This document shows, piece by piece, positions 25,481-34,680 of a stretch of 64,000 nt of DNA. How positions within the stretch are numbered: the first letter of the stretch is position 1; the number at the start of each line of letters is the position of its first letter. Under the pieces are notes generated by a model. That model saw only the letters and a program-made list of their open reading frames with translations, was not told where the DNA came from and made no database searches. The translations under genes were made by a program, and so were the position numbers. Source of the stretch: Streptomyces sp. BK239. Its GTDB lineage: Bacteria; Actinomycetota; Actinomycetes; Streptomycetales; Streptomycetaceae. The stretch spans positions 852,046 through 916,045 of the forward strand of contig NZ_SHKS01000002.1 in the NCBI RefSeq assembly GCF_004217285.1. Reading direction: 5' to 3'.

Positions 25481-26611
25481 TCAGCTCTTGGCAGTCGCGG
25501 CCTTGTTCCTGGCGGTTTTGGCGGCGGGAGCGGTGACGGCCTTGGCGGCGTCGTCCGCCGGCGCGCCCGTGGCGGCAGGGGTGTCCGCGCCCGGCTCGGC
25601 GGCGGGATCCTGCGGGCGCACGCCGACGCCCAGCTTCTCCTTGATCTTCTTCTCGATCTCGTTGGCGAGGTCGGGGTTGTCCTTCAGGAAGTTGCGGGCG
25701 TTCTCCTTGCCCTGGCCCAGTTGGTCGCCCTCGTACGTGTACCAGGCGCCGGCCTTGCGGACGAAGCCGTGCTCCACGCCCATGTCGATCAGACCGCCCT
25801 CGCGGCTGATGCCCTGGCCGTAGAGGATGTCGAACTCGGCCTGCTTGAAGGGCGGCGCGACCTTGTTCTTGACGACCTTGCAGCGGGTGCGGTTGCCGAC
25901 CGCCTCGGTGCCGTCCTTCAGGGTCTCGATGCGACGGATGTCGATGCGCACCGAGGCGTAGAACTTCAGCGCCCGGCCACCGGTCGTGGTCTCCGGGGAG
26001 CCGAACATGACGCCGATCTTCTCGCGGAGCTGGTTGATGAAGATGGCGGTGGTCTTGGACTGGTTGAGCGCGCTGGTGATCTTCCGCAGGGCCTGGCTCA
26101 TCAGGCGGGCCTGCAGACCGACATGGCTGTCGCCCATCTCGCCCTCGATCTCCGCGCGCGGGACGAGCGCGGCGACGGAGTCGATGACGATGAGGTCGAG
26201 GGCGCCGGAGCGGACCAGCATGTCCACGATCTCCAGGGCCTGCTCGCCGTTGTCGGGCTGCGAGAGGATCAGGTTGTCGATGTCGACGCCGAGCTTCTTC
26301 GCGTACTCGGGGTCGAGGGCGTGCTCCGCGTCCACGAAGGCGACCTGGCCGCCGGCCTTCTGCGCGTTGGCGACGGCGTGCAGGGTCAGCGTGGTCTTAC
26401 CGGAGGACTCCGGTCCGTAGATCTCCACGACGCGGCCGCGCGGCAGGCCGCCGACGCCGAGAGCCACGTCGAGGGCGGTCGAACCGGTCGAGATGACCTC
26501 GATGGGCTCCATCGACCGCTCGCCCATGCGCATGACCGCGCCCTTGCCGAATTGCCGTTCAATCTGTGCGAGAGCGGCGTCCAGGGCCTTCTCGCGGTCG
26601 GTTCCTGCCAT
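25481..26611 (-). CDS. recA: Recombinase RecA
   Basis: RecA catalyses homologous strand exchange and promotes LexA self-cleavage. The protein is 376 residues, starting [20 protein letters not shown] at ATG 26611. Walker A is GPESSGKTT, Walker B is [10 protein letters not shown], and the L2 loop reads [13 protein letters not shown]. After the usual C-terminal domain comes an Ala/Pro-rich tail ending [12 protein letters not shown], longer than in E. coli and typical of streptomycetes. The upstream frame open to 26773 is not coding: it runs into the promoter region. An SOS box lies 165 bases upstream. Confidence 0.99.
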   Translation of the reverse strand: MAGTDREKALDAALAQIERQFGKGAVMRMGERSMEPIEVISTGSTALDVALGVGGLPRGRVVEIYGPESSGKTTLTLHAVANAQKAGGQVAFVDAEHALDPEYAKKLGVDIDNLILSQPDNGEQALEIVDMLVRSGALDLIVIDSVAALVPRAEIEGEMGDSHVGLQARLMSQALRKITSALNQSKTTAIFINQLREKIGVMFGSPETTTGGRALKFYASVRIDIRRIETLKDGTEAVGNRTRCKVVKNKVAPPFKQAEFDILYGQGISREGGLIDMGVEHGFVRKAGAWYTYEGDQLGQGKENARNFLKDNPDLANEIEKKIKEKLGVGVRPQDPAAEPGADTPAATGAPADDAAKAVTAPAAKTARNKAATAKS

Positions 26612-26772
26612 GGGTTCCACCCGGTTTGCTTGAGTCGATCGCTTCACGTCAAAGACGCTAACGCCTGCCACTGACAATGCGCCCCGACGCTGGTCCGGCC
26701 TGTGGATAACTCGGGCACTCATCCCCTCGAACCGGGACGAAGTCCCCGTCGAGAGGCTCGCCGGAGCCTCCA

Positions 26773-26801
26773 TAAGAATGGATGTTCGATTTTCGTGTCA
26801 A
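26773..26801 (-). promoter_or_regulatory. recA promoter with SOS (LexA) box
   Basis: On the minus strand TTGACA (26796-26801) and TTCTTA (26773-26778) are 17 bases apart. Between and overlapping them lies GAACATCCATTC (26776-26787), which I recall as the LexA-binding motif of the S. lividans recA promoter. LexA bound there would occlude RNA polymerase. The rest of the 298-base gap (26612-26909) holds the recA leader and the 3' flank of the AI-2E gene. Confidence 0.85.
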
Positions 26802-26909
26802 GCGCGACCCACGCCCCCGAGCGGCGCCCCTCGACTCCCGACATAACCCCCGGTGCCCGCCTGCGCCGGGAGGCTCCTCGCCCCCGTCGGCCCTCCCCCG
26901 CCGCCGCGG

Positions 26910-28172
26910 TCAGCCGGACCGTTCCCCCCGGCCGCCCGCGCGTTCCCTCGTCGCCGTCCACGCCTTCCGCGCCCGGTCGAGCAGCCCCGGCCCCTCGCCC
27001 CGGCGGCGGTGCCCGTGGACACGCGGGTCGTCCGTCACGTCGTACCGCTTCACATAGGCGCCCAGGAAGGCCTGGAGCGTGGCGACGGCCGGGATGGAGA
27101 TCAGCGCGCCGACCGCGCCGAGAAGCGCGGTGCCGGCGATGACCGAGCCGAAGGCGACGGCGGGATGGATGTCGACGGTCTTCGACGTCAGCTTCGGCTG
27201 CAGCATGTAGTTCTCGAACTGCTGGTAGACGACGACGAACACCAGCACCCACAGCGCGTACCAGGGGTCGACCGTGAAGGCGATCAGCATGGGCAGCGCG
27301 CCCGCGAGATACGTGCCGATGGTGGGGATGAACTGCGAGACCACGCCCACCCACACCGCGAGCACGGGCGCGTACGGGATGCCCAGGGCCTCCAGGAGGA
27401 TGTAGTGCGCGATGCCGGAGATCAGCGCCATCAGCCCGCGTGAGTACAGGTAGCCGCCGGTTTTGTCGACGGCGATCTCCCACGCGCGCAGCACCTCCGT
27501 CTGCCGGGCGGGCGGCAGCACCGAGCACAGGGCGCGCCGCAGCCGGGGCCCGTCGGCGGCGAAGTAGAACGAGAACAGCGCGATCGTCAGCAGCTGGAAG
27601 AGACCGCCGAGGACCTGGGTGGAGACGTCCAGGACGCCGGCGGCGCTGTTCTGGGCGTACTTCCGCAGCCAGTCGGAGTGGAGCAGGCCCTCCTGGATGT
27701 CGACGCGCCGCAGTTCGGTGTGGAACGTGGTGTTGATCCAGCTGATCACGGAATCCAGGTAGTCCGGGAAGTCCTCGATCATCTTGATGATCTGCCCGGC
27801 GAGCATCGAGCCGAGCAGCGTGAAGAAGCCCGCGAACGCGATCAGCAGACCGAGGAAGACCAGGAAGGCCGCGAGGCCCCGGCGGACGCCGCGGGCGGCC
27901 ATCCGGCTCACCGCCGGTTCCATGGCGAGGGCCAGGAAGAACGCGATGAGGATGTTGATCAGCAGGCCGATGAGCTGGTGGAAGGCCCAGGTTCCCAACT
28001 GGAACAGGGCGACCAGGGCGAGCGCGAGCACCATCGCGCGCGGCAGCCAGCGCGGCATGCGCGCGCCCGGCGCGGTGTCGGCGCCGACGCCGGGCCCAGG
28101 CCCGGCGGGCGGCGCGTTGTCCGACGGGGCCGCGGGTGGGGCGACCTGCCCGTTCTCGTCAGTGGGTGCCAC
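26910..28172 (-). CDS. AI-2E family transporter
   Basis: This polytopic membrane protein (420 residues) belongs to the AI-2E (PerM) family, whose members have been linked to autoinducer or ion:proton export. About eight hydrophobic segments are visible between residues 45 and 360, with the family regions LINILIAFFLALAMEPAVSRM, VSQFIPTIGTYLAG and YQQFENYMLQPKL. The N-terminal 40 residues are Pro/Gly-rich and the C-terminal 50 are basic and probably cytosolic. Substrate cannot be inferred. Confidence 0.88.
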   Translation of the reverse strand: MAPTDENGQVAPPAAPSDNAPPAGPGPGVGADTAPGARMPRWLPRAMVLALALVALFQLGTWAFHQLIGLLINILIAFFLALAMEPAVSRMAARGVRRGLAAFLVFLGLLIAFAGFFTLLGSMLAGQIIKMIEDFPDYLDSVISWINTTFHTELRRVDIQEGLLHSDWLRKYAQNSAAGVLDVSTQVLGGLFQLLTIALFSFYFAADGPRLRRALCSVLPPARQTEVLRAWEIAVDKTGGYLYSRGLMALISGIAHYILLEALGIPYAPVLAVWVGVVSQFIPTIGTYLAGALPMLIAFTVDPWYALWVLVFVVVYQQFENYMLQPKLTSKTVDIHPAVAFGSVIAGTALLGAVGALISIPAVATLQAFLGAYVKRYDVTDDPRVHGHRRRGEGPGLLDRARKAWTATRERAGGRGERSG

Positions 28173-28261
28173 GGCTCAAGTCTCGCCCACGGCACCGACA
28201 ACCGGGGACCCCGGTGCGATCTTCACCTCGGATTCGGCACAACCGGCACGGCCGGCTGGGA

Positions 28262-28456
28262 TCAGCGCTTCTCCTGCGGCACGTTCATCACCGCGCACAC
28301 CACGCGCCACACGTCCTTGGCGTCCCAGCCGGCCGCCAGCGCCTCGTGCACGGTGCGCCCGCCGAGCTCCGTCATCACGTGATCGCGCGCGAAGGTGTCG
28401 GCGTACCCCGCGCCGAAGTGCTCGTCCATCCGCTGCCAGAAGACCGTCAACCGCAT
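28262..28456 (-). CDS. DUF3046 protein
   Basis: This small cytosolic protein (64 residues), MRLTVFWQRMDEHFGAGYA through GWDAKDVWRVVCAVMNVP, matches the actinobacterial DUF3046 family. The gene is commonly found close to recA in actinomycetes, as here. The function is unknown; no cofactor motif is present. Confidence 0.9.
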   Translation of the reverse strand: MRLTVFWQRMDEHFGAGYADTFARDHVMTELGGRTVHEALAAGWDAKDVWRVVCAVMNVPQEKR

Positions 28457-28474
28457 GGTTGCAGAGTAAAGCCC

Positions 28475-29176
28475 TCACCCGTTCACGTTGGAGGCACCGC
28501 CTCCCGGGGCGATCAGTCCCGTTTCGTAGGCGAAGACAACGGCCTGGACCCGGTCGCGCAGATCCAGCTTCGACAGGACGCGGCCGACGTGGCTCTTGAT
28601 CGTGGTCTGGCTGAGATGGAGACGGGAGGCGAGTTCGGCGTTGCTGAGGCCCGTGGCGAGCAGACGGAGCACCTCCAGCTCACGCGGGGTCAGGGTGGAC
28701 AGGTCACGGTGGGGGGCGACGGCCTGAGGTTCGTCGTGCTCGGCGAAGCGCTCGATCAGGCGGCGGGTGATCGTGGGTGCGAGGAGAGCGTCGCCGGACT
28801 GCACCAGACGCAGCGCGGCCACCAGGTGCTCCGGGGAGACGTCCTTGAGCAGGAATCCGCTGGCGCCGGACGTGAGGGCTGCGTAGACATAGTGGTCGAG
28901 GTCGTATGTCGTGAGGATGATGACCCGGGTCTCCTCCAGGCCCTCACTGCCCAGGATGCGCCGGGTGGCCTCGATACCGTCCATCTGCGGCATCCGGATG
29001 TCCATGAGAACGACGTCGGGCCGCGTGCGACGGACTGCCGCGACGGCCTCGGCACCGTCAGCCGCCTCAGCGGCCACCTGGATGCCGTCCGCGGCCAGAA
29101 TCATCTTGAAGCCGGTGCGCACGAGGGCCTGGTCGTCCGCGATGACCACGCGCAACGGCGGCTTGTCCGCCGTCAT
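28475..29176 (-). CDS. NarL/LuxR-family response regulator
   Basis: This response regulator of 233 residues has a receiver domain (VVIADDQALVRTGF, phospho-Asp in VVLMDIRMPQMDG, Lys in GFLLKDVSPEHL) and a LuxR helix-turn-helix (LTPRELEVLRLLATGLSNAEL; TTIKSHVGRVLSKLDLRDR). Its ATG overlaps the stop codon of the kinase gene by four bases. By position it probably controls the divergent ABC exporter operon at 30687, a common arrangement for kinase-regulator pairs beside MacB-type exporters. Confidence 0.92.
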   Translation of the reverse strand: MTADKPPLRVVIADDQALVRTGFKMILAADGIQVAAEAADGAEAVAAVRRTRPDVVLMDIRMPQMDGIEATRRILGSEGLEETRVIILTTYDLDHYVYAALTSGASGFLLKDVSPEHLVAALRLVQSGDALLAPTITRRLIERFAEHDEPQAVAPHRDLSTLTPRELEVLRLLATGLSNAELASRLHLSQTTIKSHVGRVLSKLDLRDRVQAVVFAYETGLIAPGGGASNVNG

Positions 29177-30471
29177 CCCGCGCTCCGCGGGATACGGGCC
29201 GTGACCCGGTAGCCGCCGGTGTCTGTCGGTCCGACCGTCAGCCGGCCTTCGTAGACGGCCAGTCGCTCACGCAGGCCCAGGTGGCCACGGCCGTTGCTCT
29301 CCGTCGGTGAGCAGCCCTTCTCACCGCCCGTGTCCGTGACCTCGATCTGCAGACCGGTGTCGGTGTAACCGATGGAAAGCGTCGCCTCCGCGCCGCGTGC
29401 GTGTTTGACGGTGTTGGTCAGCGCCTCCTGCACCACGCGGTACGCCGCGAGGTCCACGCCCGGCGGCAGCGGTTCCGGCGGCAGCGACAGCACGACGCTC
29501 ACGGGCGTCCCGGCAGCACGTACCCGCGCGACCAGCGCGTCGAGCTGCGCCAGCCCGGGTTGGGGCTCCAGACCGTCGGGCTCGTCCTGATCGGCGGCTG
29601 CCAACAGGCCCATGACGTGCCGGAGTTCCGCCATGGCGGCCCGGCCTCCCGCCTCGACGGCCAGCAGAGCCTCCTTGGACTGCTCCGGCATCACGTCCAT
29701 CACCTTGCGTGCCGCGCCGGCCTGGATGACCATCACGCTCACATTGTGAGTGACGACGTCATGCAGCTCGGCGGCGATACGGGAACGTTCCTCCTCGACG
29801 GCCCGGCGCGTGGCCCGCTCCTGAGCCTCCTGCAGTTCGGCGACCCGGAGCCTGCCGGACGCCAGACGCAGGTGCAGGAAACGAACGAGGCTGGCCAGCA
29901 TCCCGGCCACCAGCAGCACGAAACCCGGGCTGGACCATCCCGGGACCACTGGATCGGCATGCCGGAAGGCGAAACCGGACAGTACGGCCGCGATCACCAG
30001 TACGGCGATCGACAGGATCCTGTATCGGCTGTGGACGACGGCGCTGTACGCGGCGATGACACAGGCCAGGACGGTGATCCAAGAGGCCGAGCTGCCGATG
30101 GCCAGGCTTGCGCCCAGCACCGTCGTGAAGACGGCCAGCGGGTAGCGGCGCCGCAGGACGAGCGGCAGTGTCGACAAGAGGACCAGGGCCCAGGGCACAG
30201 GAGAAAGGCCTTCCTCCACAGGCGCCTGATCGGGGCCGGGCGGCGGCGGGGACGGGATTCCGGTGCCGACCTCGATCTTGGGTGGGTCGACGGACGCCGG
30301 TCCGTTGCCGGGATAGCGCACCGCGACGAACACAGCGACGGCGGTCAGGACGATGGCCAGCACCGCATCGGCGCGCGCCGCCCGTCCGGACAGCGTGACC
30401 TTCGCCTCGGGGCGTAGCGCGTCCATGAGCTGTCGCTGCCGGCCGCGCCAGTCATCCGTCTCCATCCGCAC
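29173..30471 (-). CDS. NarL-type sensor histidine kinase
   Basis: This 432-residue membrane kinase has several predicted N-terminal helices (between about 35 and 190), an extracytoplasmic Pro-rich loop near 60-90, then HisKA_3 with RSRIAAELHDVVTHNVSVMV (phospho-His) and HATPase_c with NTVKHARGAEATLSI and GHLGLRERL. It is the cognate kinase of the regulator encoded just downstream. The first ATG (30471) is used; ATG codons at 30465 and 30426 are alternatives, and none has a clear Shine-Dalgarno site. Confidence 0.88.
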   Translation of the reverse strand: MRMETDDWRGRQRQLMDALRPEAKVTLSGRAARADAVLAIVLTAVAVFVAVRYPGNGPASVDPPKIEVGTGIPSPPPPGPDQAPVEEGLSPVPWALVLLSTLPLVLRRRYPLAVFTTVLGASLAIGSSASWITVLACVIAAYSAVVHSRYRILSIAVLVIAAVLSGFAFRHADPVVPGWSSPGFVLLVAGMLASLVRFLHLRLASGRLRVAELQEAQERATRRAVEEERSRIAAELHDVVTHNVSVMVIQAGAARKVMDVMPEQSKEALLAVEAGGRAAMAELRHVMGLLAAADQDEPDGLEPQPGLAQLDALVARVRAAGTPVSVVLSLPPEPLPPGVDLAAYRVVQEALTNTVKHARGAEATLSIGYTDTGLQIEVTDTGGEKGCSPTESNGRGHLGLRERLAVYEGRLTVGPTDTGGYRVTARIPRSAG

Positions 30472-30686
30472 ATTGTGCTGGGTTCCGCACTCGGCCCACG
30501 TCCGTCCGGCTGACCACGGCCCCCTCCTCGGGTCCTCATCCTCAAGGAGGAGTCCGCGGCCGGATCGTCCGAAGGAACGGGCGGGTATCGGTTCCGCGGC
30601 CGACGCGCACCGCCGTTGCCGCCCCCTAGGTTCACAGGGCCGGCAACAGCACGCGCCTCTCGCGACCGTAAGGACGGGCCTCCCGC

Positions 30687-31379
30687 ATGAACCAAGTGAT
30701 CGAACTGGAGGGCGTGGCCAAGCGCTACGACAGCGCCGGCGCGCCCGCCCTCGGACCGCTCACGCTGAGCGTCGCCAGGGGCGAGGCCCTTGCCGTGACA
30801 GGTCCGTCCGGCAGCGGCAAGTCCACGCTGCTGAACCTCGTCGCCGGCCTGGACAAGCCGACGGACGGCGCCGTGATCGTGGCGGGCCGACGGATCGACC
30901 AGCTGAGTGAGCACGCCCTGGCCAGGTTCCGCCGCGCGCACATCGGCATGGCCTTCCAGTTCTTCAACCTCCTCGACGACCTCACCGTCGCCGACAACAT
31001 CCAGCTCCCGGCACAGCTGACCGGCACCAGCCGTCGCGAAGCCGCGTCCCGCGCAGGCGAACTCATGGAGATGCTCGGCATTCAGAGGCACGCCCGCGCC
31101 TACCCTGGCCGGCTGTCCGGAGGCGAACGCCAGCGAGTCGGTGTGGCCAGGGCGCTGATCAACCGGCCCGAGCTGCTGCTCGCCGACGAGCCGACCGGTG
31201 CGCTCGACACCGCGTCGGGCCACGACGTCCGCGACCTGCTGACGGACCTGCACCGCGGGGGCCAGACCATCGTGCTGGTGACACACGACCTGTCACTGGC
31301 GGAGGCGGTCGCGAGCCGCACCATCCACCTCGTGGACGGTCGCCTCGCCCTCGACACGTATGCGAAGGCCGTCCGATGA
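30687..31379 (+). CDS. MacB/LolD-type ABC exporter, ATP-binding protein
   Basis: This is the ATPase subunit (230 residues) of a MacB-like mechanotransmission ABC system. Walker [15 protein letters not shown]-loop AFQFFNLLDDLTVADNI, signature LSGGERQRVGVARAL and Walker B LLLADEPTGALD are all intact. The stop codon overlaps the ATG of the FtsX-type permease (ATGA). The 215-base gap to the divergent kinase gene should hold both promoters. Likely roles are antimicrobial peptide or lipid export or detoxification. Confidence 0.93.
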   Translation: MNQVIELEGVAKRYDSAGAPALGPLTLSVARGEALAVTGPSGSGKSTLLNLVAGLDKPTDGAVIVAGRRIDQLSEHALARFRRAHIGMAFQFFNLLDDLTVADNIQLPAQLTGTSRREAASRAGELMEMLGIQRHARAYPGRLSGGERQRVGVARALINRPELLLADEPTGALDTASGHDVRDLLTDLHRGGQTIVLVTHDLSLAEAVASRTIHLVDGRLALDTYAKAVR

Positions 31380-33790
31380 GCCTGTTCGGCAGCGGCGCGC
31401 TGAGCCGGGTCGTTCGCTCCGGGGTGAGCCGGCGCCGTGTGCAGTCCGTGGTGATCGCCGTCGCCACGATGATGGCGGTGGCTTCGGCCGTGGTCGCCGG
31501 GTCGCTGATGGTCGCCGCGGCCGCGCCCTTCGACCGTGCCTTCGACAAGCAGCGAGGCGCGCACATCACCGCGCAGTTCGATCCGGCCAGGGTGAGCACG
31601 GCGAAGCTGGCGGAGACCGGGAAGCTGGACGGCGTCACAGCGAGCGCGGGGCCGTACTCCGCCACGGCGTTCCGCCCGGTGGCTCAGACGGGCTTCCGGC
31701 TTCCGACTCTCACCCTTGTCGGGCGGTCCGGTACGGACGACGCCGTGGACCGGGTGGAGCTGAAGTCCGGTCAGTGGGTGCGGAGACCGGGCGAGATCGT
31801 GCTCAGCACGTCCTTCGAGGGGCCGGGCATCGAGATCGGCTCCACTCTCAGGACGTCGGACGCCGCGGGCTCCCCGGCCCTCAAGGTGGTCGGCTTCGCC
31901 CTGTCGGCCGGCAAGACCGCCGGCTCCTGGGCGACGCCGACGCAGGTGGACGCGGTGGCGTCGCAGGGGCACCCCCTCATGCGTCAGATGCTCTACCGCT
32001 TCGACTCCGCGGACACCACGGCACAACTCCTCGCCCACCGGGCGGTCCTCGCCTCCGCCACGGGCTCCGGAGCGCTGCTCGGTACGCAGTCCTGGCTGGA
32101 CACCAAGCGTGCCGCCGACCAGGCCGCGGCGGCGACCGTTCCGTTCGTGACGGCTTTCGGTGTGCTCGGCATCGTGATGTCGGTGATCACCGTGAGCAGC
32201 GTGATCAGCGGTGCGGTCGGCACCGGTCTGCGCAGGATCGGCATCCTCAAGGCCATCGGCTTCACTCCGCGCGAGATCGTCCGCGCCTACGTGGCCCAGG
32301 CGATGATCCCGGCCGTCGTCGGCATCGTTCTGGGTGTCCTGCTGGGCAACCTCCTGGCCGTGCCGATGCCGGCGGACACGCAGTCGGTGTACGGCACCGT
32401 CTCGCTCGTGGTGGCCTGGTGGGTGGACGTCGCGGTGCCTGCCGCCGCCCTGCTCGTCGTGGGGCTCGCGGCTCTGATTCCCGCGCGGCGGGCCGGAAAG
32501 CTGCACACGGTCGAGGCCATCGCGGTCGGCCGGGCGCCGCGCACGGGGCGCGGACAGCGGGCGCACCGGGCGCTGGGCCGGCTGCCGCTGCCGCGACCGG
32601 TGACCTACGGTCTCGCGACCCCCTTCACGCATCCGGTCCGCGCCCTCGCGATGCTGCTCGCGGTGGCGTTCGGCACGATCGCGGTGACCTTCGCGGTGGG
32701 GCTGACCTCGTCGCTGGGCGCGATCAGCGCCTCGCAGGATCCCGAGAGCCGTGCCTCGGTCACGGTGACGACGGTCAGGATGAACACCCTTGCTCCCCCG
32801 CCGCCTCCCCCCGCAGGCGGCGCGGGGAGCCGGCCTCCCGTGGCCGGCGGCATGCCGGACCCGTCCAAGGCCAAGCCCGCTGACCCGGCGAAGGTGAGAT
32901 CCGCCATCACGTCCCAGACGGGCCTGGACTCGTACTACGGCAAGCTCCAGACCGAGGTCGTCGTTGCCGGCGTCTCCGGGTCGGTTCAGGCGAGCCTCTA
33001 CGAAGGCGATTCCCGCGACGGCAGCTACGAGATGCTCTCGGGGCACTGGCTCACCGGTAAGGGGCAGGTCGTGGTGCCCTCCCGCTTCCTGCAGCGGACC
33101 AGCACCAAGATCGGCGACACCGTGCGGGTGACCTACGAGCAGCAGAGCGCCGACCTGAGGATCGTGGGCGAGTCCTTCGACACTTCGGGCAACCAGCTGG
33201 AGATCCACGCGAACATGTCGGACTTCCCGGCGGCCACGCCCAGCACGTTCCTCGTCAAGCTGCCGGCCGACGTCTCGGCGGACGACTACGCCCACAAGCT
33301 CGCGTCGGTGGTGCGGCCACTGGGCGGCGACGCCACGACCATCCCCCCGGACGAGCAGAAGGGGGTCATCCTCGTCATGAAAGCGATGGCAGTGCTGCTC
33401 ACCCTCATGCTGGTCGCCGTGGCGGGCCTCGGCGTGCTCAACTCCGTCATCCTCGACACCCGGGAACGCGTTCACGACCTGGGCGTCTGCAAGGCGATCG
33501 GTATGACGCCGCGGCAGACCGTCAGCCTCGTGCTCGCCTCGGTGACGGCGATCGGTGCACTCGGCGGGCTGCTGGGCGTGCCTGTGGGATACGTCCTGCA
33601 CGGATTGGTCATGCCGGTGATGGCACACGCCGTGGGCACCACCATGCCGTCGTCCGTGCTCGATGTGTACGGGCCGGCTCGGCTGCTCATGCTGGGCCTC
33701 GGCGGCGTCGTGCTCGCCGTGCTGGGTGCGCTGGTCCCGGCCGGCTGGGCGGCCAGGACCCTGACGGCCACCGCGCTGCGCACCGAGTAG
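31376..33790 (+). CDS. FtsX-like ABC permease
   Basis: This large permease (804 residues) of the actinobacterial MacB/FtsX class carries two FtsX domains. An N-terminal helix (about 20-45) is followed by an extracellular domain, three helices at about 255-375 (first FtsX unit, with GTGLRRIGILKAIGFTPREI), another helix near 425, a second extracellular domain containing a Pro-rich linker (PPPPPPAGGAGSRPP), and three C-terminal helices (second unit, with VHDLGVCKAIGMTPRQTV). It works with the ATPase encoded upstream. Confidence 0.92.
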   Translation: MSLFGSGALSRVVRSGVSRRRVQSVVIAVATMMAVASAVVAGSLMVAAAAPFDRAFDKQRGAHITAQFDPARVSTAKLAETGKLDGVTASAGPYSATAFRPVAQTGFRLPTLTLVGRSGTDDAVDRVELKSGQWVRRPGEIVLSTSFEGPGIEIGSTLRTSDAAGSPALKVVGFALSAGKTAGSWATPTQVDAVASQGHPLMRQMLYRFDSADTTAQLLAHRAVLASATGSGALLGTQSWLDTKRAADQAAAATVPFVTAFGVLGIVMSVITVSSVISGAVGTGLRRIGILKAIGFTPREIVRAYVAQAMIPAVVGIVLGVLLGNLLAVPMPADTQSVYGTVSLVVAWWVDVAVPAAALLVVGLAALIPARRAGKLHTVEAIAVGRAPRTGRGQRAHRALGRLPLPRPVTYGLATPFTHPVRALAMLLAVAFGTIAVTFAVGLTSSLGAISASQDPESRASVTVTTVRMNTLAPPPPPPAGGAGSRPPVAGGMPDPSKAKPADPAKVRSAITSQTGLDSYYGKLQTEVVVAGVSGSVQASLYEGDSRDGSYEMLSGHWLTGKGQVVVPSRFLQRTSTKIGDTVRVTYEQQSADLRIVGESFDTSGNQLEIHANMSDFPAATPSTFLVKLPADVSADDYAHKLASVVRPLGGDATTIPPDEQKGVILVMKAMAVLLTLMLVAVAGLGVLNSVILDTRERVHDLGVCKAIGMTPRQTVSLVLASVTAIGALGGLLGVPVGYVLHGLVMPVMAHAVGTTMPSSVLDVYGPARLLMLGLGGVVLAVLGALVPAGWAARTLTATALRTE

Positions 33791-33837
33791 CACCCGCGGT
33801 CGGTCGGGCGAAGACACAGGTCTCCGCGCAGCCGGGA

Positions 33838-33853
33838 CGGCTCTGACGAGCCG
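33838..33853. terminator. Possible terminator between convergent genes
   Basis: CGGCTC (33838-33843) pairs with GAGCCG (33848-33853) around TGAC and is followed on the plus strand by GTTTCACTCC. It lies between the convergent FtsX and MOSC genes. The stem is only six base pairs, so efficiency is uncertain. Confidence 0.4.
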
Positions 33854-33888
33854 GTTTCACTCCTCTCGCCGACGCGGCCGGCACCGCG

Positions 33889-34605
33889 TCAGGGTCGGAT
33901 CACGGCGACGACGTCCCCGACGCCGATGGCGCCGGGCGTGGTCACGGTGCCCAGGGCGTCCAGGCGCATGCCGTGCGCTTGGGCGACGGTCCTCAGCACG
34001 AGCGGGGAGTGCGGCAGGTCCTGCTGGGACTCGTTGACCATGACGCAGCGCTCGCTGGAGCGCACGAACGTGACGCACGCCGTGGTGCCGATGCGGACCT
34101 CGGCACCGAGCCACTGGTCCTCGACGAACGCGGGTGTGCCCGGGGGTGTGCGGATGAGGAGGTTGGGCCGGAAGCGGCGCTCGTCGACCGGAATGCCGGC
34201 AAGGGCGGTGCGCATCCAGTCGAGGGTGGCGGTGCTCAGCACGCTCAGCGGCAGCTGGTCGAAGTGTGAGACGGCCCCCTCACGGGCCACCTCGACGTCA
34301 TGACGCTGGAGGTAGCGGCGTAGGTAGGCGGTGGCATCGGCCACCGGTACCCCTTCGGGGTCGAGCAGTTCGGGCTCGGCCAGGGTTCCCGCTGCCGGGT
34401 AGCGGGAACCCAGCCGCAGCAGGCCGGGCATCCTTCGGAACCGGCGCGTGTTCTTGCCCGAGCCGAACCTGCCCTCGGCGTCCCGCACCGCATACAGCCG
34501 GTCACCCAGCAGGCCCCGCTCGTCCACGCCGACCGACTCCAGGCGCTCTCCGCCCGTGGACTTGATCGGGTATCGCCAGATCCGCTCGATGGTTCCCAGT
34601 CTCAT
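33889..34605 (-). CDS. MOSC domain protein
   Basis: This 238-residue protein has the MOSC N-terminal beta-barrel domain (RIWRYPIKSTGGERLESV) followed by the MOSC sulfurase domain (RFRPNLLIRTPP; SERCVMVNESQQDLP). The conserved Cys of the RCVM motif is the residue thought to handle sulfur or bind the molybdenum cofactor in mARC-like and YcbX-like proteins. No redox partner domain is fused. ATG 34605 follows GGGGG at about five bases; an ATG at 34617 is less well placed. It is encoded downstream of the HxlR-peroxiredoxin gene on the same strand. Confidence 0.85.
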   Translation of the reverse strand: MRLGTIERIWRYPIKSTGGERLESVGVDERGLLGDRLYAVRDAEGRFGSGKNTRRFRRMPGLLRLGSRYPAAGTLAEPELLDPEGVPVADATAYLRRYLQRHDVEVAREGAVSHFDQLPLSVLSTATLDWMRTALAGIPVDERRFRPNLLIRTPPGTPAFVEDQWLGAEVRIGTTACVTFVRSSERCVMVNESQQDLPHSPLVLRTVAQAHGMRLDALGTVTTPGAIGVGDVVAVIRP

Positions 34606-34680
34606 ACGCACCCCCATCCGGCCGACGGCCGGCTCGGCACTTCGTGAACACTCAGTTGGCCCGTGGCGCCGGCACGGTGA

